DNA from: an uncultured Bacilli bacterium
GTDB taxonomy: Bacteria; Bacillota_I; Bacilli_A; RF39; UBA660
NCBI GenBank assembly: GCA_947600015.1
Contig: CANQFX010000001.1
Span: 1 to 56,920, forward strand
DNA length: 56,920 nt
Reading direction: 5' to 3'
A program made the position numbers and the translations under genes. The notes below the pieces were generated by a model. That model saw only the letters and a list, made by a program, of their open reading frames with translations. It was not told the origin of the DNA and did not search any database. This document shows, one piece after another, positions 49,442 to 56,920 of the stretch. The first letter of the stretch is position 1. Each line of letters starts with the position of its first letter.

Positions 49442-50542
49442 ATGAGTGAAGATATGTCAACATCAACACAAGAAGAAATTAAAAACGTAATAGAATTTTA
49501 TATGTTAGCCAACCATTTAAAATATGCTACTAGAGATAATAAGCAAAGTTTAGCCGATCAAATATATGGGGCAATGATTTTAGCGGTAGCAATGAATTCC
49601 GAATACCATAAAACGGAAAATACAGGAAGAACAATAAAAACAATTTTGATTGAAACATTAGATTTTTACTATCCTAATGAAACAAAAAAATATATGGATA
49701 AAACATCTAAAGTTACTAGTACAGATAAAACTTCAAATAAATCATCAAACTTTGCATTTGAATGTATAATGTCAGAGTTAGCATTAGAATACTTTTTTGA
49801 AGAATTTCTAGTAGAAGAAAATATATGTGCTATGAATGTGGATGAATTATATAAAGTTGCTAAAAATTATGGTATCTTGGACCGATTAGGGAACGATGAA
49901 GCAAAAAATTATGAGATATTTCAATTCTATTATAAAAATCGCACCTTAAAAAAGAAAGAACGCAGTGGTTGGGATTCAAAACATTGGAATATTTCTATAA
50001 ATAGAACGGAAAGAATTTCGGAACATATTGTTGGAACAATAGCTTTAGCTATAGCTCTAGATTCGGAATTTGATTTTAAAATTGATATTGATGAAGTAGT
50101 TACGGCCTTATGTGTTCATGAAATAGGAGAAATCAGTATTGGTGATATCACACCTTTCGATGGTATTACTCCAGAAGAGAAAAAAGAAATTGAACATAAA
50201 GCCATGGTAGAAGCTTTAGGTAATCTTAAAAATAAAGACTTATTATTAAAACTATTATTTAGTTTTGACGAACAAGATACCTCTGAATCAAAATTTGCTT
50301 ATTATTGTGATAAGTTAGAAGCAGATATTCAAGCAAAAGTATACCAAGATATGGGATGTCAAAAATCTTTACATAATCAAGAAAATAATATTGTATTTCA
50401 AAATACTAGAATTAAACAAATACTAGAACAAGGAGCAGAAACGGCTTTTGATATTTGGTATACGTGGGATAAACCAATTTATGAAAAAGAACCAGTGTTT
50501 CAAAAAGTATTAAAATACATAAAAAATACAACAATCACATAA
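49442..50542 (+). CDS. tandem HD-domain protein with one degenerate copy
   Basis: This 366-residue protein resembles YfbR-like HD hydrolases (5'-deoxynucleotidases). The second half (about 157-366) has ERISEHIVGTIALAIALDSE (His195), CVHEIGEISIGDITPF (His226-Glu227) and YYCDKLEADIQAK (Asp290). The 'HD' dyad is therefore His-Glu. The first half repeats the pattern: IEFYMLANHLKY and SLADQIYGAMILAVAMNSEY (36-55) align with the second copy, but His195 is replaced by Gln40. This looks like an internal duplication with decay of copy one. A weak ribosome-binding sequence precedes the start, and the second ATG at 49454 is possible. Substrate is unknown. Confidence 0.75.
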   Translation: MSEDMSTSTQEEIKNVIEFYMLANHLKYATRDNKQSLADQIYGAMILAVAMNSEYHKTENTGRTIKTILIETLDFYYPNETKKYMDKTSKVTSTDKTSNKSSNFAFECIMSELALEYFFEEFLVEENICAMNVDELYKVAKNYGILDRLGNDEAKNYEIFQFYYKNRTLKKKERSGWDSKHWNISINRTERISEHIVGTIALAIALDSEFDFKIDIDEVVTALCVHEIGEISIGDITPFDGITPEEKKEIEHKAMVEALGNLKNKDLLLKLLFSFDEQDTSESKFAYYCDKLEADIQAKVYQDMGCQKSLHNQENNIVFQNTRIKQILEQGAETAFDIWYTWDKPIYEKEPVFQKVLKYIKNTTIT

Positions 50543-50568
50543 AAAAAATAGGAAATCCTATTTTTTTT
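50541..50568. terminator. bidirectional terminator between the HD gene and pta
   Basis: AAAAAAAATAGGA, two bases and TCCTATTTTTTTT form a near-perfect inverted repeat, with T runs on both strands. It separates two convergent genes. Confidence 0.85.
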
Positions 50569-51550
50569 GTGCTTGAAGTGCAGTAATTGCTACTACGCCG
50601 ATAATATCTTCTACACTACACCCTCGTGATAAATCATTAATTGGTGCTGCAATCCCTTGGGTAATCGGCCCATAGGCTTCTGCTTTGGCAAGTCGCTGTA
50701 CTAATTTATAACCAATATTACCAGCATCTAAATCTGGAAAAATTAATACATTGGCCTTCCCTGCAATCTCACTATGAGGTGCTTTCTCTCTTGCTACCTC
50801 TGGTATAATAGCTGCATCCAATTGAAATTCTCCATCTATCTTATATTGTGGATAGTTTTCTTTTACAATAGAAAGAGCATTCGTTACTTTTTCTACATCC
50901 GCATGAGTTGCACTTCCCTTTGTAGAATGAGAAAGCATTGCTACCTTTGCTTCTTTTCCCACTAAAAATGAGAAACTTTCTGCACTACTAGCTGCAATGG
51001 CTGCTAACTCTTCTGCATTTGGATTTTGAACTAAGCCAGAATCCGCAAAAATAAAAATTCCATTTTCTCCATAAGAACAATGAGGAACAACCATTAAGAA
51101 GAAGGCGGAAACTAAACTCGTATTTGGTTTTGTTTTAATGATTTGTAGCGCTGGTCTTAAAGTGTTTGCCGTGGAATGACAAGCGCCAGAGACAACTCCA
51201 TCTGCCTTCCCTACTTTTACAAGCATACAAGCATAGTACATAAAATCATCCAATAAAAGATTTTTTGCTTGTTCCAAAGTTAGACCTTTATGTTTTCTTA
51301 ATTCAAAAAGTTCTGTTGCTAATTCTTCTGTTAATGTAGAAGTATAAGGATCAATGATATCAGCCTTAGATAAATCAAAAGAACAGATTTTTTTCATTTC
51401 TTTTTCGTTGCCAATTAAAATTAAGTGACAAAGATCTTCCTCTAAAATTTTATAAGCTGCTTCTAGTATTCTTTTGTCCATTGTTTCAGGCAAAACAATG
51501 GTTTTTTTCTCCATCTTTGCCCTTTTTTTCATACTTTCAATAAAACTCAT
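50558..51550 (-). CDS. pta: phosphate acetyltransferase
   Basis: A 330-residue enzyme that interconverts acetyl-CoA and acetyl phosphate, normally with acetate kinase. ADGVVSGACHSTANTLRP, IFADSGLVQNPNAEELA, MLSHSTKGSATH, LIFPDLDAGNIGYKLVQRL and GPITQG-type (YGPITQGIAAPINDLSRG) motifs are intact. I chose the ATG at 51550, which has GGGGG upstream, in place of a start ten codons earlier inside lemA. The pta, lemA and pbp1A genes run against the direction of replication on this arm. Confidence 0.95.
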   Translation of the reverse strand: MSFIESMKKRAKMEKKTIVLPETMDKRILEAAYKILEEDLCHLILIGNEKEMKKICSFDLSKADIIDPYTSTLTEELATELFELRKHKGLTLEQAKNLLLDDFMYYACMLVKVGKADGVVSGACHSTANTLRPALQIIKTKPNTSLVSAFFLMVVPHCSYGENGIFIFADSGLVQNPNAEELAAIAASSAESFSFLVGKEAKVAMLSHSTKGSATHADVEKVTNALSIVKENYPQYKIDGEFQLDAAIIPEVAREKAPHSEIAGKANVLIFPDLDAGNIGYKLVQRLAKAEAYGPITQGIAAPINDLSRGCSVEDIIGVVAITALQAQKK

Positions 51551-51560
51551 ATAAACCCCC

Positions 51561-52091
51561 TTATGCTTCTTCTTGTTCATTTAAGATTTCAAAAGGTTCC
51601 CTTTTTTCATGTTTATAAAACTCTTTCTTTTTATAGCGACTAAAAATAGCTACAAGATTAGCAGGGAAACTATTTACTAATTGATTATAGGAAACAACAG
51701 TATCATTATAAAATTTAATTGTTCCAATTAAGTCATCCTCATTATAATTAAGTTGTTTAATTAATGAGATTAATTTTTCACTTTTCATTAATTTTTCATT
51801 TTCTTCTAGTGTTTTGAATAATTCATTTGAAACGTTTCGCAGAATTTCATTTTTTTTCAAATGATTTTCTTCTGTTGTATCTAACCCTTCTAAAAACTCC
51901 TTTAATTTTAGTTCTTTCTTTATAATTGGTTTCGTCTTCTTTAAAATTTCTTCTTTCTTTTCTAATAATAAACCAATATTATTTTCTGCTTCGTCCATTT
52001 TTATATTACAAAATTGAAATTTACTTTTTTCTACTTTGCCAATGATAATAACTATAATAACAAAGACAATGGCACAAATAATTTCTATCAT
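51561..52091 (-). CDS. LemA family membrane protein
   Basis: A 176-residue protein with an N-terminal membrane segment (about 3-18), a long helical cytoplasmic or external bundle, and the family's end pattern FYNDTVVSYNQLVNSFPANL. LemA proteins are widespread and of unknown function; the name comes from a Listeria antigen. GGTGAGG precedes the start. It is the first gene of a two-gene transcript with pta, ten bases apart. Confidence 0.85.
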   Translation of the reverse strand: MIEIICAIVFVIIVIIIGKVEKSKFQFCNIKMDEAENNIGLLLEKKEEILKKTKPIIKKELKLKEFLEGLDTTEENHLKKNEILRNVSNELFKTLEENEKLMKSEKLISLIKQLNYNEDDLIGTIKFYNDTVVSYNQLVNSFPANLVAIFSRYKKKEFYKHEKREPFEILNEQEEA

Positions 52092-52119
52092 AAACTTGCC
52101 TCACCTCAATACTAATCTC

Positions 52120-52148
52120 ATTATATCAAAAGAAATAATAAGAAACAA
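52120..52148 (-). promoter_or_regulatory. promoter of lemA-pta
   Basis: TTGTTT (52143-52148, minus strand) and TATAAT (52120-52125) are 17 bases apart. The -10 element lies 28 bases before the lemA start. Confidence 0.7.
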
Positions 52149-52170
52149 TAAAAATAGAGTAAATTTAAGA

Positions 52171-54150
52171 TTAGGTTCCTACTTGATTAGATGACTTTTC
52201 ATCGAAAGTTTGATCCGTTTCACGAGGTTCTGTTCCCTTAATAAAATACATAAGTTTTTGTTTTGGAGAATTTTGTGTTGCAGGTTTCCCTGAAATTGGT
52301 TCTACAAATACGGCCGAAACATTATCTGGTTTTTGATACCAAAAATCTTTTGCTTGCGCTTTTTCATAGTTTTCTACCGATTGATACCAGATATTTTGTG
52401 CATATTTATATTCGGAAGTAGAAAGAGATTGATTGTCATCATACCCACACCATACAGCACTCACAATATCAGGATTAAATCCAATATTCCAATTATCACT
52501 ATTTGTTGTTCCACTTTTTAGGGCATATTTATGCGTTAGTTTCGAAGAAAGACCTATGGCTGTAGGATAATTATAATCAATATAATCTGGATCATAAGTT
52601 CCTGTAAGCATATTATTAAGAATATAAACAAGACTAGAATTTAAAACTAACTCTTTTTTATTACTGGCTTGATATAAAACATTTCCTTCTTTATCTACTA
52701 CCTTTTCAATTAAGTGAGGAGTTACCTTGTATCCTAAATTAGCAAATGCGGAGTATCCAGCCGCCATTTCAATAATACTAATCTCATTCGTCCCTAAAGG
52801 TAAAGAAGGAACATCTTGCAAATTAGCAGTAATCCCTACTCTTTTTGCCACATTAATTAATGCATCACTTCCTAAAAATAAATGTGTTTTTACAGCATAA
52901 ATATTTTCAGAATATGCAATGGCAGTAGCCATAGAAATTGGTTTGTTCCCATAAGTGTCATTATAATTTTTGGGAGAATAATCGTCTTGATTTTGAAAAG
53001 TAAAAGTAGTAGCTTCACTCGTAAAAGCAGAACTAGAAGTAAACCCATTTTCCAAGGCAGCATAGTAAAGATATGGCTTCATCGTAGATCCTACTTGTCG
53101 TATGGAAGAAATCGCTCGATTATAAGAGGAACTTTGATAATCCCGTCCTCCAATCAATGCAAGAATTCCCCCAGTATTTGGATTCATTAAAACAGCGGAA
53201 ACTTGAATTTTAGACTCTTCAGGGATCGTTTCATCAATCGTTTTTTCTAAATTTCTTTGTGCATTAAAATCAAGATTGGTATAAATTTGTAATCCTTTGG
53301 TATCAGTATACGATTCTGGGATAGAATGAATTTTCTTTAACTCTTGCACTACTGCATCTTGATAATACATAATAGTACTTAATTCCTCTTGTTCTTCTTT
53401 TCCACTAAGATGCAATTCTTCTTGATATGCATTGTTTTTTTCCTCTTCTGAAATCACACCATTTTTTACAAGTAAATCTAAAACCAACAATTGTCTCTTC
53501 TTTGCCACTTCAAAATCAACAAAAGGAGAATAATTAGCAGGAGATTTAGGAATTCCTGTAAGAAGTGCAGCCTCAGCAAGAGTCAAATCTTTTGCTGACT
53601 TATTAAAATAAAAATTACTAGCATTTTCAATACCATATTTTCCATGACCATAATTAATTGTATTTAGATATCCTTCTAAAATTTCATCTTTTGAATAAGA
53701 AGACTCTATTCTCATGGTATACCACATTTCATCCCATTTTCTTTTCCAAGTCTTTGAAAAATCTAAAAATAAATTTTTTGCGTATTGTTGTGTTATTGTA
53801 GAAGCCCCCTGCTCTGTTTTTCCACTAGTAAGATTAATATAAGTAGCCTTTAAAATACGTAAAAAATCAAATCCATGATGTTTATAAAAATTTTTATCTT
53901 CTGTATTAATAGTTGCCTCAATTAAATAATCAGAGATTTGGTCTAAACTTACCCATTGTTTTGATTCATTCCCTTGAAAAAACACTTCTCCTTTTTGATC
54001 ATAAAACATCAAACTATTTGCACTATTAATTTCTAGTTTCGGAGCAGTCTTAATATAAATAAATACTCCTGTAATTACCAAAACAAATAAAATGAAAAAA
54101 AACATCATTATTTTAAATAAAATCTTTTTCTTTTTTCTTTTTCTATTCAC
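52171..54150 (-). CDS. class A penicillin-binding protein (PBP1A type)
   Basis: A 659-residue bifunctional peptidoglycan synthase. It has a basic N-terminus, one membrane anchor (about 11-33), and a glycosyltransferase domain with TEDKNFYKHHG (Glu84) and GASTITQQYAKNLFL. The transpeptidase domain contains GSTMKPY (Ser355, Lys358), YSENIY (SxN) and LKSGTTNSDNWNIG (KSG in place of KTG). It polymerises glycan strands and cross-links them. No strong terminator is visible after it. Confidence 0.94.
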   Translation of the reverse strand: MNRKRKKKKILFKIMMFFFILFVLVITGVFIYIKTAPKLEINSANSLMFYDQKGEVFFQGNESKQWVSLDQISDYLIEATINTEDKNFYKHHGFDFLRILKATYINLTSGKTEQGASTITQQYAKNLFLDFSKTWKRKWDEMWYTMRIESSYSKDEILEGYLNTINYGHGKYGIENASNFYFNKSAKDLTLAEAALLTGIPKSPANYSPFVDFEVAKKRQLLVLDLLVKNGVISEEEKNNAYQEELHLSGKEEQEELSTIMYYQDAVVQELKKIHSIPESYTDTKGLQIYTNLDFNAQRNLEKTIDETIPEESKIQVSAVLMNPNTGGILALIGGRDYQSSSYNRAISSIRQVGSTMKPYLYYAALENGFTSSSAFTSEATTFTFQNQDDYSPKNYNDTYGNKPISMATAIAYSENIYAVKTHLFLGSDALINVAKRVGITANLQDVPSLPLGTNEISIIEMAAGYSAFANLGYKVTPHLIEKVVDKEGNVLYQASNKKELVLNSSLVYILNNMLTGTYDPDYIDYNYPTAIGLSSKLTHKYALKSGTTNSDNWNIGFNPDIVSAVWCGYDDNQSLSTSEYKYAQNIWYQSVENYEKAQAKDFWYQKPDNVSAVFVEPISGKPATQNSPKQKLMYFIKGTEPRETDQTFDEKSSNQVGT

Positions 54151-54225
54151 TTTACTTCACCCTTTTCTTTTAATAGTATTTAAACAAAGAATTGAAAATA
54201 TGTATGAAAATAAAAAGAATTATGT

Positions 54226-54231
54226 TATAAT
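54226..54231 (+). promoter_or_regulatory. extended -10 promoter of ywiB-argS
   Basis: TATAAT preceded by TGT lies 26 bases before the ywiB start in the gap between divergent pbp1A and ywiB. The -35 region is poor. Confidence 0.55.
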
Positions 54232-54257
54232 CATTACTAGAAATTTCAGGTGAGAAT

Positions 54258-54617
54258 ATGCCAAAAATAAAAATAAAAGTAAGTTTAACAACGCAGGAAG
54301 AAAAGATAGAAAAAATATATAATGCTATTTATAAAGAACTAGAAGACTGTATTCTCTATCAAGAACAAGATGAAAACAAGACACTTGTGAAATATGATTA
54401 TAAAAATCAAAAATTAATAAGAGAAAATAAAGACTTTTGCATGATATATTCTTTTCAAAAAAACAAGATAACAAAAGCAAGTATTGAAATAAAAGAGTTA
54501 AATCAAATAGTATATTTAAAATTAAAAACAAAAGAAATAAAACAAGACGAAAAAAATATGAGTATTAATTATCAATTAGAAGAGGAAGAATATCAATATA
54601 AAATTGAGGTGATATAA
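54258..54617 (+). CDS. DUF1934 family protein (YwiB-like)
   Basis: A 119-residue protein predicted as a single beta barrel of the calycin type: alternating charged and hydrophobic strands such as KIKIKVSLTTQEE, LVKYDYKNQK and MSINYQLEEEEYQYKIEV. It lies immediately before argS, where Bacillus has ywiB. Function is unknown. AGGTGAG precedes the start, and its last bases supply the argS ribosome-binding sequence. Confidence 0.8.
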   Translation: MPKIKIKVSLTTQEEKIEKIYNAIYKELEDCILYQEQDENKTLVKYDYKNQKLIRENKDFCMIYSFQKNKITKASIEIKELNQIVYLKLKTKEIKQDEKNMSINYQLEEEEYQYKIEVI

Positions 54618-56366
54618 ATGAGTATAAAGAAAGAATTAGAGAAAGAATTAAAAGAAAAAATAAAAGAAGCAGGGTATGAAATAGAGAACTTTTTCTTACA
54701 GCCATCCAACCGTAAAGATTTAGGAGAATATCAAATAAATGATGCTATGGCGTTAACAAAAAAATATAAAAAACCTCCTAGAGAGATTGCCCAAGATATT
54801 ACAAAGGTATTAGAAAAGGATAACAGGTTACAAAATATTAATATTGCTGGTCCAGGATTTATTAATATTTCCTTAAGTGATGAGTTTTTAATCGAATGTT
54901 TCAATAAAATTCATCAAAATATCCAAGAAGCAATTGATACATTACCTTCAAAAAAAGTGATTATTGATTATGGAGGTGCCAATGTATCAAAAGCCTTACA
55001 TGTGGGACATTTACGAAGTGCGGATTTAGGAGAAGCCTTAAAAAGATTAGCACGCCTTTTGGGATACGAAGTATTAGCAGATGCCCATTTAGGGGATTAT
55101 GGAAGACCATTAGGACTTGTCATTTTAGAAATCAAAAAACATTATCCTGAATTGGCTTATTTTGATGAAACTTATCAAGGAGACTATAATGAAATTACTC
55201 TTCCTATTACAAATCAAGATTTAGAAGAAATTTACCCGATTGCCTCTTTGAAGGCAAAAGAAGATGAATCTTACTTAGAGGAAGCAAGGGAAATTACAGT
55301 TAAAATTCAAAATAAAGAACCAGGCTATTACAATTTGTGGAAAAAAGTAGTAGAAATTTCTAAGCAGGAAATTAAAAAAACCTATGAAGAATTAAATGTA
55401 TCTTTTGATTTATGGCAAGGAGAAAGTGATGCTGTAGAATACTTTGCTGAATTAAATGATATTTTTCAAACAAAAAATTTATTAGAAGAAAGTGAAGGAG
55501 CAAAGATTGTAGAAGTAAAAAAAGAAGATGATACATCTCCAATGCCCCCTCTCCTATTTATTAAGTCTAATGGATCTATTTCTTATGAAACAACAGATTT
55601 AACGACAATATTAGAAAGAAAGAAAAAATTTAATCCTGATGAGATTTGGTATTTAGCTGATGGTAGACAACAACTTCACTTTGAACAGGTGTTTCGTGCT
55701 GCTCGTCTTGCCCATCTTGTAGAAGATCAAGTAACATTAGAATATATTGGTTTTGGAACTATGAATGGTCCAGATGGAAAACCATTTAAAACAAGAGATG
55801 GTGGAGTAATGACTCTTAAAAATTTAATTGGACTGGTAAAAGAAGAAACAACAAAACGAATCAAAGAAGAGATTGTTTCTGAAACGGAAAAAGAAGAAGT
55901 AGCGCAAATGGTTGCTGTAGCGGCATTAAAATATGCCGACTTTCTACCACACAGAACTACAGATTTTATCTTTGAAGTAGATAAATTTTCGGATTTGGAG
56001 GGAAAAACGGGACCCTATTTACTCTACTCTACCATTCGTATGAAATCACTTTTAGATAAGGCCAAAAGCCTAAAGCAAGAAAAAGTGACACAAATAAAAA
56101 CCAAAGAAGAAAAAGAATTAGGACTCATGATATTAAATCTTTCTGATGTATTAATAAAATCATTAGAATCTAAAACATTAAATGATATTGCTGAATATTT
56201 ATATAATATTACTTCTTTATATAATAAATTTTATGCAGAAAATAAAGTATTAACAGAAGAAAATCAAAACTTACAAGAATCTTGGTTAGTTTTAACAAAA
56301 GTGGTATATGATATAAATAAATTACTTTTGGACATATTAGGAATAAAAGTTCCAAGAAAAATGTAA
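54618..56366 (+). CDS. argS: arginine--tRNA ligase
   Basis: A 582-residue class I synthetase. An N-terminal Add1 domain (about 1-85) is followed by the HIGH-type motif SKALHVGHLRSADLGEAL (HVGH at 128-131). GFGTMNGPDGKPFKTRDGG is the KMSKS-loop equivalent, which lacks the standard motif, as in many ArgRS. The DALR anticodon domain follows. It follows ywiB directly and is followed by rpoE. Confidence 0.95.
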   Translation: MSIKKELEKELKEKIKEAGYEIENFFLQPSNRKDLGEYQINDAMALTKKYKKPPREIAQDITKVLEKDNRLQNINIAGPGFINISLSDEFLIECFNKIHQNIQEAIDTLPSKKVIIDYGGANVSKALHVGHLRSADLGEALKRLARLLGYEVLADAHLGDYGRPLGLVILEIKKHYPELAYFDETYQGDYNEITLPITNQDLEEIYPIASLKAKEDESYLEEAREITVKIQNKEPGYYNLWKKVVEISKQEIKKTYEELNVSFDLWQGESDAVEYFAELNDIFQTKNLLEESEGAKIVEVKKEDDTSPMPPLLFIKSNGSISYETTDLTTILERKKKFNPDEIWYLADGRQQLHFEQVFRAARLAHLVEDQVTLEYIGFGTMNGPDGKPFKTRDGGVMTLKNLIGLVKEETTKRIKEEIVSETEKEEVAQMVAVAALKYADFLPHRTTDFIFEVDKFSDLEGKTGPYLLYSTIRMKSLLDKAKSLKQEKVTQIKTKEEKELGLMILNLSDVLIKSLESKTLNDIAEYLYNITSLYNKFYAENKVLTEENQNLQESWLVLTKVVYDINKLLLDILGIKVPRKM

Positions 56367-56373
56367 AAAAGTG

Positions 56374-56402
56374 TTGTGTTTCAGTAAGATATATGTTATA
56401 AG
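56374..56402 (+). promoter_or_regulatory. promoter upstream of rpoE
   Basis: TTGTGT (56374-56379) and TATAAG (56397-56402) are 17 bases apart in the 111-base argS-rpoE gap. It would give a leader of about 70 bases. Confidence 0.5.
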
Positions 56403-56477
56403 TTTATTGATAATTTTTTATAATAACAAAAAAAGAAATCCAAGCATATAATGTGTTAGTTGATATAGGAGGGCAAT

Positions 56478-56920
56478 ATGAGTCTTAAAAAAATGACAAA
56501 AGAAGAGTTAGAATTATTATCTAATAAAGATATTACCAATTTAATATTACAAGAAAGTAAAAAATCAATAAATACAGCAGATTTATTCAAAAAAATTATT
56601 GAATTACTAGAATTACCAAAAAATACCTTTGAAAAGAAAATAGGTGATTATTATACATCACTATCGACAGATAAAAGATTTATTTTACTTGATAATTCTG
56701 AATGGGATTTAAAAGATAAACATAAAGTAGAAATAGTTTTAGATGATGATATGGATGAAGATGCTATGGAAGACGAAGATGAAGAAGCATCATTTGATGA
56801 AGAAGATAGTGATAATAATGGTGATACTGATAATGATTCTATGGATAGTATCGAAATAACTGATGATGAGGTTGATTTAGATGACGATGATGATATGGAT
56901 GATTTATCAATTGTAGATGA
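56478..56920 (+). CDS. rpoE: RNA polymerase delta subunit (partial, runs off the window)
   Basis: At least 147 residues, open to the end of the window. The N-terminal globular domain (about 1-90) includes KKMTKEELELLS, ADLFKKIIELL and YYTSLSTDKRFILLDNSEWDLK. It leads into a long, strongly acidic tail of Asp, Glu and Asn. Delta is found in Bacilli-type polymerases, where the tail displaces nucleic acids and speeds recycling of the enzyme. The ATG has AGGAGGG upstream. Its presence supports placing the organism in Bacilli. Confidence 0.93.
   Translation, partial: MSLKKMTKEELELLSNKDITNLILQESKKSINTADLFKKIIELLELPKNTFEKKIGDYYTSLSTDKRFILLDNSEWDLKDKHKVEIVLDDDMDEDAMEDEDEEASFDEEDSDNNGDTDNDSMDSIEITDDEVDLDDDDDMDDLSIVD

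Noticed and set aside
1..56920. CRISPR arrays, prophage genes, insertion sequences, tRNA or rRNA genes
   Set aside because: No regularly spaced repeats, transposase or integrase motifs, phage structural genes or tRNA-like cloverleaf ends were found; the window is a core origin region.

Overview
The window is the replication-origin region of an AT-rich, low-GC Gram-positive chromosome (Bacillota, class Bacilli or a close relative outside Bacillaceae). The evidence is the dnaA-dnaN-recF-gyrB-gyrA arm on the minus strand facing an rpmH-rnpA-yidC-jag-mnmE-mnmG-rsmG-noc-parA-parB arm on the plus strand, with clustered DnaA boxes between dnaA and rpmH. Four genes that belong to endospore formers (yabG, spoVT, bofA, ricT) suggest a sporulating organism. 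A short ComK homologue suggests competence regulation. No phage, insertion sequence, CRISPR array or tRNA/rRNA gene was seen.

Left arm (about 1-28,070, almost all minus strand, so read right to left). dnaA and dnaN are followed by a ComK-like gene, recF (behind a nine-codon leader ORF), gyrB and gyrA, ending in a terminator that overlaps the gyrA stop. Next comes a control island (18,865-19,107) with two parS sites, one Noc-binding palindrome and the gene for a small SRP RNA. Then follow tadA, dnaX, ybaB, recR, bofA, holB, ricT, trmN6, rsmI, pth, mfd, an unidentified gene and spoVT. A T-box-controlled metG leads into a small membrane protein, tatD, two paralogous exported proteins, a SipW-type signal peptidase, rsmA, yabG and veg.

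Right arm (28,383-50,542, plus strand). After the ribosomal protein/RNase P/YidC/Jag group and the tRNA- and rRNA-modification genes come noc, parA, parB, an MscS channel, a DUF951 protein, an AbgT transporter and ychF. A small lipoprotein and an rpsF-ssb-rpsR operon with a structured leader follow, then a stand-alone DHH phosphoesterase (a reduced GdpP), rplI, dnaB, a LysM-G5-M23 peptidase, walJ, rlmH, ung and an HD-domain protein. A short minus-strand island (pta, lemA, pbp1A; 50,558-54,150) is followed by ywiB, argS and rpoE, which runs off the end.

The most interesting points are: (1) a two-ParB system in which parS and Noc sites are interleaved in one intergenic region and Noc carries a roughly 210-residue acidic linker; (2) a SipW-type peptidase with two paralogous membrane-anchored exported proteins, sitting where yabE-rnmV lie in Bacillus subtilis; (3) a ComK homologue beside oriC without the C-terminal region that holds the MecA-recognised segment in B. 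subtilis; (4) recF apparently translated by coupling to a micro-ORF; (5) a tandem HD protein with one decayed copy and an HD-to-HE change in the other. Gene orders of B. subtilis are cited from memory, and no database search was run.
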